Shown: positions 24,794-33,734 of the stretch, one piece after another
Layout of the letters: every line of letters starts with the position of its first letter
How positions within the stretch are numbered: the stretch's first letter is position 1
Source: Bacteroidota bacterium
Lineage (GTDB): Bacteria; Bacteroidota; Bacteroidia; Flavobacteriales; Weeksellaceae
Assembly: GCA_023460855.1 (NCBI GenBank)
Contig: JAEWOS010000018.1
Span: 124,001 to 188,000 of the forward strand
DNA length: 64,000 nucleotides
Direction: 5' to 3'
Notes under the pieces: model-generated
Database searches by the model: none
Seen by the model: the letters and a program-made list of their open reading frames with translations, nothing else
What the model was told of the DNA's origin: nothing
Translations under genes and position numbers: made by a program

Positions 24794-26149
24794 ATGAGTA
24801 CAATAACCTTTGCAGATTTTGAAATTCCGGAGAAAATTCTCGATGTTCTGGCAGATCTCGAACTGTTTGAACCAACACCTATTCAGGAACGGAGTTTCAA
24901 ACCGATTCTTTCCGGACGTGACGTGATGGGAATTGCGCAGACCGGAACCGGGAAAACACTGGCGTATCTGCTTCCAGTGCTTAAAATGTGGAAGTATAAT
25001 AAATCCGGCAATCCAACGGTACTGGTTTTGGTGCCAACACGTGAGCTGGTAGTACAGGTTGCTGAAATTGTCCAAAAATTAACCGAAAACACGACGGCGA
25101 GAGTAATCGGTATCTATGGCGGAAAAAATATTAATACGCAGAAACTGCTGTTCAACGATGGTTGCGATATTCTGGTCGGAACGCCGGGAAGGGTGATGGA
25201 TCTTGCTATCGACAATTCCATTTCTTTAAAAGAAGTTCAGAAACTGATCATCGATGAATTTGATGAAATGCTGAATCTTGGCTTTCGCCCTCAACTCACG
25301 CATATTTTCGAAATGATGAAGGAAAGGCGACAGAATATTCTGTTTTCTGCCACGATGACAGACGCTGTGGATGATATGCTCGAGGAATATTTTGCAGGTC
25401 CTGTGGAGATTTCTCTGGCAAAATCGGGAACGCCTCTGGAGAAGATTTTACAGTCAGGATATAAGGTTCCGAATTTTAATACGAAAGTCAATTTGCTGGA
25501 ACATCTCTTAAAAACTGATGAGTCGCTGAGCAAAGTACTTATATTCACCAACAATAAAAAGCATGCAGATTTGCTTTTTGCCAAACTTGATGTGCTTTTT
25601 CCTGAACAGTTTGATGTTATTCATTCCAACAAATCACAGAACTACAGACTGAAGGCAGTAAAAGAATTTGAACAGAATAATTTACGCGGTTTAATAACCA
25701 CCGATGTCATGGCAAGAGGTCTCGATATTTCAGATATTACGCATGTAATCAATTTTGAAATCCCTGAGATTCCGGAGCAGTATATTCACCGGATTGGTAG
25801 AACCGGACGTGCTGATAAAGCCGGTAGCGCTATTTCTTTTATTACTTCAGAAGAAGAACTTTTAATGCTTGAAATAGAACTTATTATGAATAAGGAGTTA
25901 AAGTATATTTTAATTCCGGTAGACGTCAAATTCAATCCTCAGAAAATCGCGTCGGAACAGGATGAAGTGCAGATGAGAAATGCGCACACCGTTAAGATTC
26001 AGGAAGGCGGCGGAGCATTCCATGAAAAGAAAGATAAGAACAAAAAAATCAATCTTGGCGGACCGTCAAAAAGAAAAAAACCGAAATCGAAACCCGGCGC
26101 AAACAGAGCACAGGCAAAAGCTAAAAGCAAGGCACGCAGAAAAAAATAG
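24794..26149 (+). CDS. DEAD-box ATP-dependent RNA helicase
   Basis: A 451-residue superfamily 2 helicase. Motif order: Q-motif region PTPIQERSF, motif I AQTGTGKT, Ia PTRELVVQ, GG, Ib GTPGR, motif II as DEFD (instead of DEAD), III SAT, IV IFTNNKKHADLLF, V TTDVMARGLDI, VI HRIGRTGRADK. The last about 70 residues are a basic, Lys/Arg-rich tail (PSKRKKPKSKPGANRAQ...) that should bind RNA. It probably acts in ribosome or mRNA metabolism at low temperature. DEFD is an uncommon variant but retains the catalytic Asp and Glu. The ATG at 24794 follows a possible -7 element TAGTTTTG (24752-24759). Confidence 0.94.
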   Translation: MSTITFADFEIPEKILDVLADLELFEPTPIQERSFKPILSGRDVMGIAQTGTGKTLAYLLPVLKMWKYNKSGNPTVLVLVPTRELVVQVAEIVQKLTENTTARVIGIYGGKNINTQKLLFNDGCDILVGTPGRVMDLAIDNSISLKEVQKLIIDEFDEMLNLGFRPQLTHIFEMMKERRQNILFSATMTDAVDDMLEEYFAGPVEISLAKSGTPLEKILQSGYKVPNFNTKVNLLEHLLKTDESLSKVLIFTNNKKHADLLFAKLDVLFPEQFDVIHSNKSQNYRLKAVKEFEQNNLRGLITTDVMARGLDISDITHVINFEIPEIPEQYIHRIGRTGRADKAGSAISFITSEEELLMLEIELIMNKELKYILIPVDVKFNPQKIASEQDEVQMRNAHTVKIQEGGGAFHEKKDKNKKINLGGPSKRKKPKSKPGANRAQAKAKSKARRKK

Positions 26150-26255
26150 CCCGCGTTTTACACCATTTTCCTAAACTTTTTTATGAACTGAATTTAGGCG
26201 CTAAAATTTTTCTTTTAGATGCAGAAGGCTTATTTTTGATAATTAAACAAAGTTT

Positions 26256-27380
26256 ATGAAGAAAATCCAAATGGTGGATCTGCAGACGCAGTACTATAAA
26301 ATAAAAGCGGATGTGGACAACGCTGTACTCAATGTTATGGAGTCGTCTGCATTCATCAACGGTCCGGAAGTGAAATCTTTTCAGAAAGAACTGGAAGATT
26401 ATCTTGGTGTGGAACATGTAATTCCCTGTGCGAACGGAACAGATGCACTTCAGATCGCACTGATGGCTCTGGACCTGAAAGAAGGCGATGAAGTGATCAC
26501 AGCGGATTTTACTTTTGCCGCAACCGTTGAAGTAATTCATCTGCTGAAACTGAAAGCGGTACTTGTGGATGTTGATTACGACACGTTTACGATCGACACG
26601 GAAAAACTCAAAGCAGCGATTACCGATAAAACGAAAGCAATAATTCCAGTACATCTATTTGGGCAGTGTTCCAATATGGAAGAAATTCTGAAAATTGCCA
26701 AACAGCATAATCTGTCTGTGATCGAAGACAATGCGCAGGCTATAGGTGCGGATTTTACATTTTCTGATGGTACGGTGAAAAAATCCGGGACAATGGGAAC
26801 GATCGGAACCACGTCATTTTTTCCTTCCAAGAATTTGGGCTGTTACGGAGACGGCGGTGCCATATTCACGAACGATGAAAAACTGGCGCACAAAATGCGC
26901 GGAATTGTAAACCACGGCATGTACGAGCGGTACTATCACGATGAAGTAGGAGTAAATTCCAGGCTGGACAGCATTCAGGCAACGGTTTTAAGAAAGAAAC
27001 TTCCCTTGCTGGACGGATACAACGATGCCCGGCGAAAAGCAGCGGAATTTTATGATGAAGCATTCAGGGACCATGAATTGATAGTGATTCCGGCACGCGC
27101 GGAATATTCCACACATGTATTTCATCAATACACCCTGCGAATTCTCAACGGAAAAAGGAATGAGCTGCAGCAGTTTCTGGCAGAAAAAGAAATTCCGGCC
27201 ATGATATATTATCCGGTCGCTCTCCGAAAGCAGAAAGCTTATTATCAGGAATCCAACGACGCCGATTTCGTCAATACCGACAAACTTCTGGAACAGGTTA
27301 TTTCACTTCCTATGCATACCGAACTCGATGACGAGCAGCTGAAGTTCATTACAGATTCCGTTCTGGAATTTATGGGATAG
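26256..27380 (+). CDS. DegT/DnrJ/EryC1/StrS family sugar aminotransferase
   Basis: A PLP-dependent nucleotide-sugar aminotransferase of 374 residues. VEHVIPCANGTDALQIAL is the family start region, EDNAQAIGADF includes the cofactor-ring Asp, and FFPSKNLGCYGDGGAIF holds the Schiff-base lysine. QIHRIGRT-like parts are absent, as expected. The DADFVNTDKL and MHTELDD segments at the C-terminus are typical of WlbE/WbpE-type enzymes that make 2,3-diacetamido-uronic acids for LPS. The exact sugar is inferred only. It stands as a single gene with no sugar cluster around it. Confidence 0.9.
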   Translation: MKKIQMVDLQTQYYKIKADVDNAVLNVMESSAFINGPEVKSFQKELEDYLGVEHVIPCANGTDALQIALMALDLKEGDEVITADFTFAATVEVIHLLKLKAVLVDVDYDTFTIDTEKLKAAITDKTKAIIPVHLFGQCSNMEEILKIAKQHNLSVIEDNAQAIGADFTFSDGTVKKSGTMGTIGTTSFFPSKNLGCYGDGGAIFTNDEKLAHKMRGIVNHGMYERYYHDEVGVNSRLDSIQATVLRKKLPLLDGYNDARRKAAEFYDEAFRDHELIVIPARAEYSTHVFHQYTLRILNGKRNELQQFLAEKEIPAMIYYPVALRKQKAYYQESNDADFVNTDKLLEQVISLPMHTELDDEQLKFITDSVLEFMG

Positions 27381-27564
27381 CAGCATTCGGCGCAGTTAAC
27401 AAATGTTTTATCTTATACCCATTTTTCGGTATTTTTAATAAAAAATTAAACATTATTTGGTATAATTGAAATAATCTTCTAATTTTACTGATATATAAAG
27501 TGATTTTTTATTTGAAGAAGGGGTATGAAGATGTAATTTTTTTTCAATTTTTTATTTTTTTTGG

Positions 27565-27600
27565 GAAGTGCCTGTTTTTGTCAGGTACTTCTTTTGTTTT
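27565..27600 (+). terminator. Putative terminator in the gap after the aminotransferase
   Basis: GAAGTGCCTG (27565-27574) pairs with CAGGTACTTC (27582-27591), with one G-U pair, followed by a T-rich run. It lies 185 bases past the aminotransferase stop in an A/T-rich gap with no recognisable gene. Confidence 0.65.
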
Positions 27601-27617
27601 ACGGTTATTAGCTTCAC

Positions 27618-28118
27618 ATGAATTACGAAATCCGCGAAATGCAGTACGAAGACAGTGCTGCAGTACTTGAAATTTTTCAACAGGGTGTTGAAAGAGGAAA
27701 TGCCACCTTCGACAGCGAAGTTCCGAACTGGGAGAACTGGGAAATGGATTTTTTTAAACAAGGCCGTTTTGTGATCGAAAATGAGAATGATGTTGTTATC
27801 GGCTGGGCAGCCCTAAAGCCGGTAAGCAAGCGTCCCTGTTTTTCCGGAGTAGCCGAGGTAAGCATTTATATCAACAATGAATATCAGGGGAAAGGTCTTG
27901 GAACGGTGTTGCTCAGAAAACTCATCCTGGACAGTGAGGAACATGGTTTCTGGACACTGCAGAGCGGAATTTTTCCGGAAAACAAGGCGTCTCTTGCTCT
28001 TCACAGTAAACTTGGGTTCAGAGAGGTCGGTATTCAGAAGAAAATCGGGCGTATGAACGGAATCTGGCGCGATGTCATTCTGGTGGAAAGAAGAAGCAGA
28101 GTAACAGGACTAAATTAA
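27618..28118 (+). CDS. GNAT N-acetyltransferase (phosphinothricin/methionine-sulfoximine acetyltransferase-like)
   Basis: A 166-residue GCN5-related acetyltransferase. The acetyl-CoA pyrophosphate loop reads EYQGKGLGTVLL near residue 93, preceded by SIYINNEY. ENKASLALHSKLGFREVGIQ near residue 128 and the end DVILVERR fit the Pat/MddA-like subgroup that acetylates phosphinothricin or methionine derivatives. Substrate assignment is by similarity of pattern only. Confidence 0.88.
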   Translation: MNYEIREMQYEDSAAVLEIFQQGVERGNATFDSEVPNWENWEMDFFKQGRFVIENENDVVIGWAALKPVSKRPCFSGVAEVSIYINNEYQGKGLGTVLLRKLILDSEEHGFWTLQSGIFPENKASLALHSKLGFREVGIQKKIGRMNGIWRDVILVERRSRVTGLN

Positions 28119-28196
28119 ATCAGATAAAGACGAAATTGCGATGTTGTGAGGCAAAATCCATTTTGATGTTCGTCTATTTTCACCTATTTTTGACAG

Positions 28197-29282
28197 ATGG
28201 AAAACTTCATTGTTTCAGCACGCAAATACCGCCCGCAGGAATTTGATTCTGTGGTAGGGCAGTCGCATATAACCGACACGCTGGAGCATGCAATTGAAGA
28301 AAATAAACTTGCGCAGGCACTTCTTTTTTGCGGTCCGCGCGGTGTAGGAAAAACATCCTGCGCCAGAATTCTTGCCCGTAAAATCAATGAAAAGGACGGA
28401 TCCACTTCCGAAGACGGTTTCGCATACAATATTCATGAACTTGATGCGGCTTCCAACAATTCAGTGGATGATATCCGTGATCTGATCGATCAGGTGCGTT
28501 TTGCACCGCAGGTTGGGAAATACAAGGTTTATATCATTGATGAAGTGCACATGCTTTCTGCTGCTGCATTCAATGCATTTCTGAAAACTCTGGAAGAACC
28601 GCCTGCACATGCCATTTTTATTCTGGCGACTACTGAAAAGCACAAGATTATTCCTACGATTCTTTCCCGTTGTCAGATCTATGACTTCAAAAGAATCACG
28701 ATTGAAGATATTCAGGAACAACTCAAGAAAATTGCGGCAGAAGAAGCGGTTTCCTATGAAGATGATGCGCTTTATCTGATTGCTCAGAAAGCTGACGGTG
28801 CGCTTCGCGATGCGCTTTCAATTTTCGACAGACTTGCAACTTTCACGCAGAAAAACATCACGCTGGAGAAAGCTGCAGAAGTACTCAATATTCTCGATTA
28901 CGACCAGTATCTGAACATTGCTGATCTGGCTCAGCAAAGCAATATTCCCGCAGTTCTTACCGCTTTTAATAATATTGTGAAAAAAGGATTTGATCCGCAT
29001 ATTTTCATAGCCGGACTAGGAAATCATTTCCGCGATCTGATGATGGCGCAAAATCCGGAAACACTGGCTCTTATCGAAGTCGGTGAGCAGACGAAGCAGA
29101 AATTCGGTGTACAGAGCAGGCAATGGACGCCGCAGCAACTCGTGGACGCCATTGAAATTTGCAATCATGCTGATATCAATTACAAGAATTCGAAAAATCC
29201 AAGACTGACCGTTGAAATTGCATTGATGCAGCTGTCAAGCCTTGCAGAGGGAAGCCTCGCTTCTAAAAAAAAAAATGGCTGA
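28197..29282 (+). CDS. dnaX: DNA polymerase III clamp-loader subunit, gamma form (zero frame)
   Basis: The zero frame encodes 361 residues ending SKKKNG-stop. It has the AAA+ clamp-loader motifs: Walker A GPRGVGKTS near residue 45, DEVHML (Walker B) near 113, sensor 1 region FILATTEKHKIIPTILSRCQ and SRC arginine-finger motif, sensor 2 GALRDALS. The usual four-Cys zinc module between Walker A and DAASNN is absent, as often in flavobacteria. The frame ends just after a run of 11 A (29265-29275). Reading shifts by -1 there continue without a stop into a tau extension (next entry), so this is the gamma product of a gene likely making both forms. It is the first gene of a possible operon with the metallopeptidase-like gene. 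Confidence 0.93.
   Translation: MENFIVSARKYRPQEFDSVVGQSHITDTLEHAIEENKLAQALLFCGPRGVGKTSCARILARKINEKDGSTSEDGFAYNIHELDAASNNSVDDIRDLIDQVRFAPQVGKYKVYIIDEVHMLSAAAFNAFLKTLEEPPAHAIFILATTEKHKIIPTILSRCQIYDFKRITIEDIQEQLKKIAAEEAVSYEDDALYLIAQKADGALRDALSIFDRLATFTQKNITLEKAAEVLNILDYDQYLNIADLAQQSNIPAVLTAFNNIVKKGFDPHIFIAGLGNHFRDLMMAQNPETLALIEVGEQTKQKFGVQSRQWTPQQLVDAIEICNHADINYKNSKNPRLTVEIALMQLSSLAEGSLASKKKNG
29265..29275 (+). promoter_or_regulatory. A11 slippery site of dnaX
   Basis: TCT followed by 11 A and then TGG CTG. In frame 0 the gene stops at TGA (29280-29282). In frame -1 the message continues open. An SD-like AGAGGGA lies about 12 bases upstream. Homopolymer runs like this cause transcriptional slippage or ribosomal frameshifting in dnaX genes of other bacteria. 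A sequencing error in the A run is the main alternative. Confidence 0.7.
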
Positions 29283-29887
29283 TTCTTCCGCCGCAGGCTG
29301 AAAACGTTGCGGGCGAATTAAAAACTGAGAATTCAACAGCTACTCCCAAAGTTTCTCCACCGGAAAAAGCTCCCGAAAAAAAACCGGAAAAAGCTGCACA
29401 GCCACTGCTCAGGGAATTGCCGGCAAAGGCTTCCAAATTCAGCATACATAAAAAGCTGGAGGCTCAGGAATCTGAAAATCAGGATGATGCTAATTCAACA
29501 GATTCCGAAGAACTTCCTTCCAACCATTTCACCGAAACCGATTTGCAGCAGGAATGGACGGAATTCCTCGAGAGAATACAGCAGGAAGATATTGTGGTTT
29601 ACAATGCTATTCAGGGTTTTCGAATTGAAAAATCAGATGAAAATCAGGTAAAAATATGTTATCCTTCGGAAACAGCCAAAGCCGAATTCGATAAAGTTTC
29701 AGGAACATTTCTGAACGCTTTCAAACATAAAGTGAACAATTTTCGCGTTGAAATACTATATCAACTCGATGCGAAAAGTATGAAAAAAGAAATTGAAACC
29801 AAACGTTCAAGATTTGAAAAAATGGCCGCAAAAAATCCGCTTTTAAGAGAGCTGGATGATATTTTTAAATTCGACTTTAATTCATGA
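29273..29887 (+). CDS. dnaX: Tau-specific C-terminal extension of DnaX (-1 frame)
   Basis: Directly after the A11 run the -1 frame is open for 204 codons, from a WLILPPQAEN start through a Pro/Lys/Glu/Ala-rich linker (APEKKPEKAAQP) to a folded end (ELDDIFKFDFNS) with a stop at 29885. Attached to gamma it would give a protein of about 563 residues, the normal size for tau, which joins the clamp loader to the polymerase core and DnaB. No sensible independent start exists (a TTG at 29417 would be internal). The stop overlaps the ATG of the next gene. Confidence 0.8.
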   Translation, partial: KWLILPPQAENVAGELKTENSTATPKVSPPEKAPEKKPEKAAQPLLRELPAKASKFSIHKKLEAQESENQDDANSTDSEELPSNHFTETDLQQEWTEFLERIQQEDIVVYNAIQGFRIEKSDENQVKICYPSETAKAEFDKVSGTFLNAFKHKVNNFRVEILYQLDAKSMKKEIETKRSRFEKMAAKNPLLRELDDIFKFDFNS

Positions 29888-31023
29888 TGCGGCTTATTCT
29901 GTTATTTTTTATGCTTTTTTCGGGCATTACGTACAGTCAGGAATCTGCGGATCCACAGGAGTTTTTTCTGTCGGTTTCGCCAGCTGTAGATCAGAATAAT
30001 GAAAATAACCGCCTGATTTTGCGCAGCCTGAGTATTTTCCTCCGCGATTTTAACAGAAATCAGTGGCTTAATCAGGATTTCGAAACATTCAAAGGGCCGT
30101 ATGCCGATCTGTTTCAGATTTCTCCGGGAAAAAACGGGGAATTCTCGTATCAGCCTTCAGTCATGGAAATCATTCAGACCGAAAAACCGCAGGAGCGGCT
30201 GGTGAAAATCGCATTCATCGGAACGAATGATCCACAGAATAAAAACAATCTCGTAAAGGCGATTTACAACGTAATTGCAGTGCGGACGCTGAACGGAATC
30301 AGGTTTAAAAATGCGATGCCGTATTTTACAAAAAACTGGCTGAAAGCAGGAAAAGGCTCGGTATACTATTATTATCCTCCCGGCAAAGTACTGAATCAGA
30401 AAGAAATGTCCAGGCAGCACACGGAAAATATGCAGCTTGCGCAGTTTTTCGAAACGCATCCGATTCAGATTAATTATTATTCTGCCAGAAATCCCGTGGA
30501 ATTATTCAATATAAAAGGTTTTGATTATCATCCGATGATGTTTGTTGATTCTTCAGGCGGTTTCGCGGTGGATTACAATATCGTACTGTCTGCCAATAAC
30601 AGTGAATATTACCAGCATGAAGTGGCACATTTGTATACGGCTAAACTATTTCCGGATATTGCTTCTTTGCTGGATGAAGGCTTTGCAACGTATGTTGGCG
30701 GTAGTGGAAAATTCGATTATTTCTGGCAGCGCGAAAAACTGCACAGATTTTTATCAGACAATCCGGATTTTGACATCGGCAGACATCTAGATCCGTACGA
30801 GAGAATTTATTTTGAAGAAGAAACGCCGGTTCCTTATTTAATTGGTGCGCTCTTATGCGAGCGAATTCTGCGGGTTCACGGGAAGCAAAAAATGATGGAT
30901 TTAATGAAAAGCGGGTTATCTTTGGCGGAAATTTTGCCTGAAGTAGGGCTTAATCTGAATAATATCAATACTGAACTCCGCCGGGAAATTCAGCGTGACG
31001 TACATGATGTATTTAAAAATTAA
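29884..31023 (+). CDS. Secreted HExxH metallopeptidase-like protein
   Basis: A 379-residue protein with signal peptide MMRLILLFFMLFSGITYSQ. A gluzincin-type zinc site is present: HEVAH (near residue 245) followed after about 20 residues by DEGFATYVGG, with the third ligand probably the Glu. Before it lies a domain rich in aromatic strands, after it a helical C-terminus. This matches secreted peptidase-like proteins of Bacteroidota of unknown substrate. The ATG overlaps the dnaX tau stop by 4 bases, so translation may be coupled. A second ATG follows immediately. Confidence 0.75.
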   Translation: MMRLILLFFMLFSGITYSQESADPQEFFLSVSPAVDQNNENNRLILRSLSIFLRDFNRNQWLNQDFETFKGPYADLFQISPGKNGEFSYQPSVMEIIQTEKPQERLVKIAFIGTNDPQNKNNLVKAIYNVIAVRTLNGIRFKNAMPYFTKNWLKAGKGSVYYYYPPGKVLNQKEMSRQHTENMQLAQFFETHPIQINYYSARNPVELFNIKGFDYHPMMFVDSSGGFAVDYNIVLSANNSEYYQHEVAHLYTAKLFPDIASLLDEGFATYVGGSGKFDYFWQREKLHRFLSDNPDFDIGRHLDPYERIYFEEETPVPYLIGALLCERILRVHGKQKMMDLMKSGLSLAEILPEVGLNLNNINTELRREIQRDVHDVFKN

Positions 31024-31026
31024 AAA

Positions 31027-32133
31027 ATGAAGCCGGATCAGCTTGAAAATACCTGGATCAATTCCTTTCCCAAACCTCTTGTAATCGCAGGTCCGTGCAG
31101 TGCGGAAAGCGAAATGCAGATGATGACAACCGCCGGCGAAATAAAACAGTCCGGCGCAAATGTTTCTGTTTTCCGTGCAGGAATCTGGAAACCGCGAACC
31201 AAACCCAACGGATTTGAAGGAGTACAGGAAATCGGTCTGAAATGGCTGAGGAAAGTAAAGGACGAATTTGGCTTTATCACCTGTACTGAAGTGGCGAATG
31301 CAAGCCATGTACTACAGGCGGTGGAAGCGGAAGTAGATATTTTATGGATTGGAGCGCGGTCCGTTGTAAATCCTTTTACGGTACAGGAAATTGCTGATGC
31401 GCTAAAAGACACCGAGAAAATAATTCTGGTAAAAAATCCTGTAAATCCTGATCTTTCACTCTGGATCGGCGCACTTGAAAGACTTGTAGGTGCGGGAATT
31501 TATAACCTGGGTGTTATTCACCGCGGATTCTCGACCTACCAGAAATCCAGATACAGAAATGTACCAAACTGGCAGATTGCGCTGGATTTCAAAAATCAGT
31601 TTCCGAATATTCCGATCATTGTCGATCCATCGCACATTTGCGGAAACCGTACCTGTATCGATTCGATCGCCCAGGAAGCTTTGAATCTTGGTTATCACGG
31701 AATGATGATTGAGACGCACTGCAGTCCGGATGAAGCGTGGAGCGATGCGAAACAGCAGATAACTCCTGCAAGACTCGACGAAATTCTTAGAAATCTGAAA
31801 GTCCGCACTGAAGGTTTTTCCATGTATCAGGATGAAATTGAAAAATTCAGGACGCTGATTTCTGAAGTTGATGCACAACTGATCAGCCTGCTCGCCGAAA
31901 GAATGGCTTTTTCGGAAAAAATTGGCGGACTGAAAAAGGAGAATAATGCCGCGATATTCCAGCCGGACCGTTGGAAATTAATTATGGAGGAAGTTCAGGC
32001 TAAGGCTTCTCAAACCGGGCTTTCACCCGATTTTGCAATCCGTCTTTTTAAAGCGATTCACGAACATTCGGTAAGCGTGCAGAACGAGATCATGAACAAT
32101 GCGAATAATGAGAGCTTAAATTCCGGTAACTGA
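31027..32133 (+). CDS. Bifunctional 3-deoxy-7-phosphoheptulonate synthase/chorismate mutase
   Basis: Residues 1 to about 265 form a DAHP synthase of the KDO8P/DAHP-synthase (type I beta) group. GPCSAESE, FRAGIWKPRTKPNGFEG and VDPSHICGNR are its metal and substrate motifs. It condenses PEP and erythrose-4-phosphate. The last 100 residues (EKFRTLISEVDAQLISLLAERM... and a later KAIHEHSVSVQNE) are an AroQ-type chorismate mutase. This fusion order (DAHPS then CM) is common in Bacteroidota and allows feedback control at the CM part. It lies between the metallopeptidase and rsgA with very short gaps. aroB is elsewhere, at 45.7 kb. Confidence 0.95.
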   Translation: MKPDQLENTWINSFPKPLVIAGPCSAESEMQMMTTAGEIKQSGANVSVFRAGIWKPRTKPNGFEGVQEIGLKWLRKVKDEFGFITCTEVANASHVLQAVEAEVDILWIGARSVVNPFTVQEIADALKDTEKIILVKNPVNPDLSLWIGALERLVGAGIYNLGVIHRGFSTYQKSRYRNVPNWQIALDFKNQFPNIPIIVDPSHICGNRTCIDSIAQEALNLGYHGMMIETHCSPDEAWSDAKQQITPARLDEILRNLKVRTEGFSMYQDEIEKFRTLISEVDAQLISLLAERMAFSEKIGGLKKENNAAIFQPDRWKLIMEEVQAKASQTGLSPDFAIRLFKAIHEHSVSVQNEIMNNANNESLNSGN

Positions 32134-32136
32134 CGC

Positions 32137-33063
32137 ATGAAAGGATTAGTAATCAAATCAACCGGAAGCTGGTATGAAGTTCGCGAATTTGAAACGGGAA
32201 CTGTGTACAGTGCGCGGATCAGAGGGAAATTTAAACTGCTGAAAACACGGCTGACCAATCCGCTTGCAGTTGGTGATTATGTTGATTTTGAACTGGAAAC
32301 TGACGATGTAGCCTGGATTACGAAGATTGAGCCACGAAAAAATTATCTCATCCGAAAATCGGTAAACCTGAGCAAAGAAGCGCATATTATTGCCTCCAAT
32401 ATCGATCTTGCCTGCTTTCTTTATACGCTGAAGTCGCCCGAAACTTCACTTGGATTTCTCGACAGGTTCCTTGCGTGCTGCGAAGCTTACAATATCACTC
32501 CTTTGATTATTTTCAACAAGACCGATTTGCTCACAAAAGACGAACTGGAAATTGTGGATAATATCGCAGATTTGTACGGCGAAATAGGGTATAGCTGCAT
32601 AAAAGTATCCGGTTACACGAAGGAAAATCTCGATATTTTAAAAGAATTATTAACAGAAAAAGTATCCGTGTTTTTCGGACATTCCGGTGCCGGAAAATCA
32701 ACGCTGGTGAATGCGCTGCAGCCTGGCCTGGAACTGAAGACTTCAGAAATTTCGGAAACCCATCAAAAAGGAAAACATACCACGACATTTGCGCAAATGC
32801 ATTTCTGGGAATTTGGCGGAAGTGTCATTGATACGCCCGGTGTCCGGGAATTTGCAATGATCGACGTGGAGAAGGAAGAAATTCAGCATTATTTCCCGGA
32901 GATTTTCAGGAAAAGGGAAGAATGTAAATTTTATAACTGTATGCACATTAACGAACCGAAATGTGCAGTCGTGGAAAGCCTTGAAACTGGTGATATCAGT
33001 GAAACAAGGTATATTACCTATTTGAAACTGATGGAAGAAGCTGAAGAAATGAACAGGCTGTAA
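32137..33063 (+). CDS. rsgA: Ribosome small-subunit-dependent GTPase A
   Basis: RsgA is a circularly permuted GTPase of 308 residues that helps mature the 30S subunit. N-terminal OB fold (residues 1-70); G4 FNKTDLL comes before G1 GHSGAGKSTL and G3 DTPG, which shows the permutation. The C-terminal zinc knuckle reads CKFYNCMHINEPKC. It starts 3 bases after the DAHPS/CM stop. A bidirectional hairpin lies between its stop and the convergent infC. Confidence 0.97.
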   Translation: MKGLVIKSTGSWYEVREFETGTVYSARIRGKFKLLKTRLTNPLAVGDYVDFELETDDVAWITKIEPRKNYLIRKSVNLSKEAHIIASNIDLACFLYTLKSPETSLGFLDRFLACCEAYNITPLIIFNKTDLLTKDELEIVDNIADLYGEIGYSCIKVSGYTKENLDILKELLTEKVSVFFGHSGAGKSTLVNALQPGLELKTSEISETHQKGKHTTTFAQMHFWEFGGSVIDTPGVREFAMIDVEKEEIQHYFPEIFRKREECKFYNCMHINEPKCAVVESLETGDISETRYITYLKLMEEAEEMNRL

Positions 33064-33066
33064 ATG

Positions 33067-33097
33067 AAAAGAGACCTCTGCGGAGATCTCTTTATTT
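33067..33097. terminator. Bidirectional terminator between rsgA and infC
   Basis: AGAGACCTC/GAGATCTCT arms (one mismatch) around a TGCG loop, flanked by A-rich sequence on the left and T6-rich sequence on the right. Confidence 0.8.
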
Positions 33098-33110
33098 TTT
33101 TGAATAATTT

Positions 33111-33674
33111 TTATTTTACCGGTTTCTTCGGGCTCATCATCATGATCATTCGCTTACCTTCCAGTTTTGGCAGCTGATCAACTTTTCCGATATGCTCAAG
33201 TTCCTGAGCGAGTTTCAGCAACAGGATTTCTCCCTGATCTTTAAAGATAATTGAACGGCCTTTGAAAAACACATAAGTCTTAAGCTTCGAGCCTTCTTCC
33301 AGAAATTTTTCAGCGTGCTTCTTCTTGAATTCGTAATCGTGCTCGTCAGTCTGTGGTCCGAAACGAATTTCCTTTACCACAACTTTCACCTGCTTTGCTT
33401 TCAGTTCTTTCTGCTTTTTCTTCTGCTCGTACAGGAATTTTTTATAATCCAGAATTCTGGCAATATACGGTTCCTGCTTGTCGGAAATTACGACCAGGTC
33501 CAGATCCTGACTCTTTGCAATTTCCTGTGCTTTTGCCAACGGATAAACTCCCGGCTCTACATTTTCGCCCACCAAACGCAGTTCTTTTGCGCGGATCTTT
33601 TCATTGATCATGTGTGCGTCCTCTTTCTGCATCGGACGACGTTGCGGGCCTCGGCTGTTAAATCTCTGTGCTAT
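33111..33674 (-). CDS. infC: Translation initiation factor IF-3
   Basis: IF-3 keeps ribosomal subunits apart and checks start codons. The first ATG (33632) encodes MQKEDAHMINEKIRAKEL. The frame is open and conserved-looking further up: reading back gives AQRFNSRGPQRRP-type sequence starting at an ATA codon at 33674. The N-terminal domain has the usual INEKIRAKELRLVGE and PLAKAQEIA, and the C-terminal domain has EIRFGPQTDEHDYEFKKKHAEKFL and KLEGKRMIMMM. Non-AUG infC starts allow autoregulation in other bacteria, so I extend to 33674; 33632 is the conservative start (173 residues). It lies downstream of thrS on the same strand. rpmI and rplT do not follow. Confidence 0.93.
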   Translation of the reverse strand: MAQRFNSRGPQRRPMQKEDAHMINEKIRAKELRLVGENVEPGVYPLAKAQEIAKSQDLDLVVISDKQEPYIARILDYKKFLYEQKKKQKELKAKQVKVVVKEIRFGPQTDEHDYEFKKKHAEKFLEEGSKLKTYVFFKGRSIIFKDQGEILLLKLAQELEHIGKVDQLPKLEGKRMIMMMSPKKPVK

Positions 33675-33734
33675 TGTATTAAATTTTAAGTTAAATAGTT
33701 GAAGGAAATAGATGTGGAAATCTTTAGCTGCAAT

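Noticed and set aside
29417..29887. Separate gene at 29417 after dnaX
   Set aside because: The frame is open back to the A11 run without a stop, and the sequence from 29273 on fits the linker and end of tau; the TTG at 29417 is internal.
33000..33130. rpmI and rplT after infC
   Set aside because: The usual order thrS-infC-rpmI-rplT would put them left of 33111 on the minus strand, but rsgA lies there instead, after a terminator.
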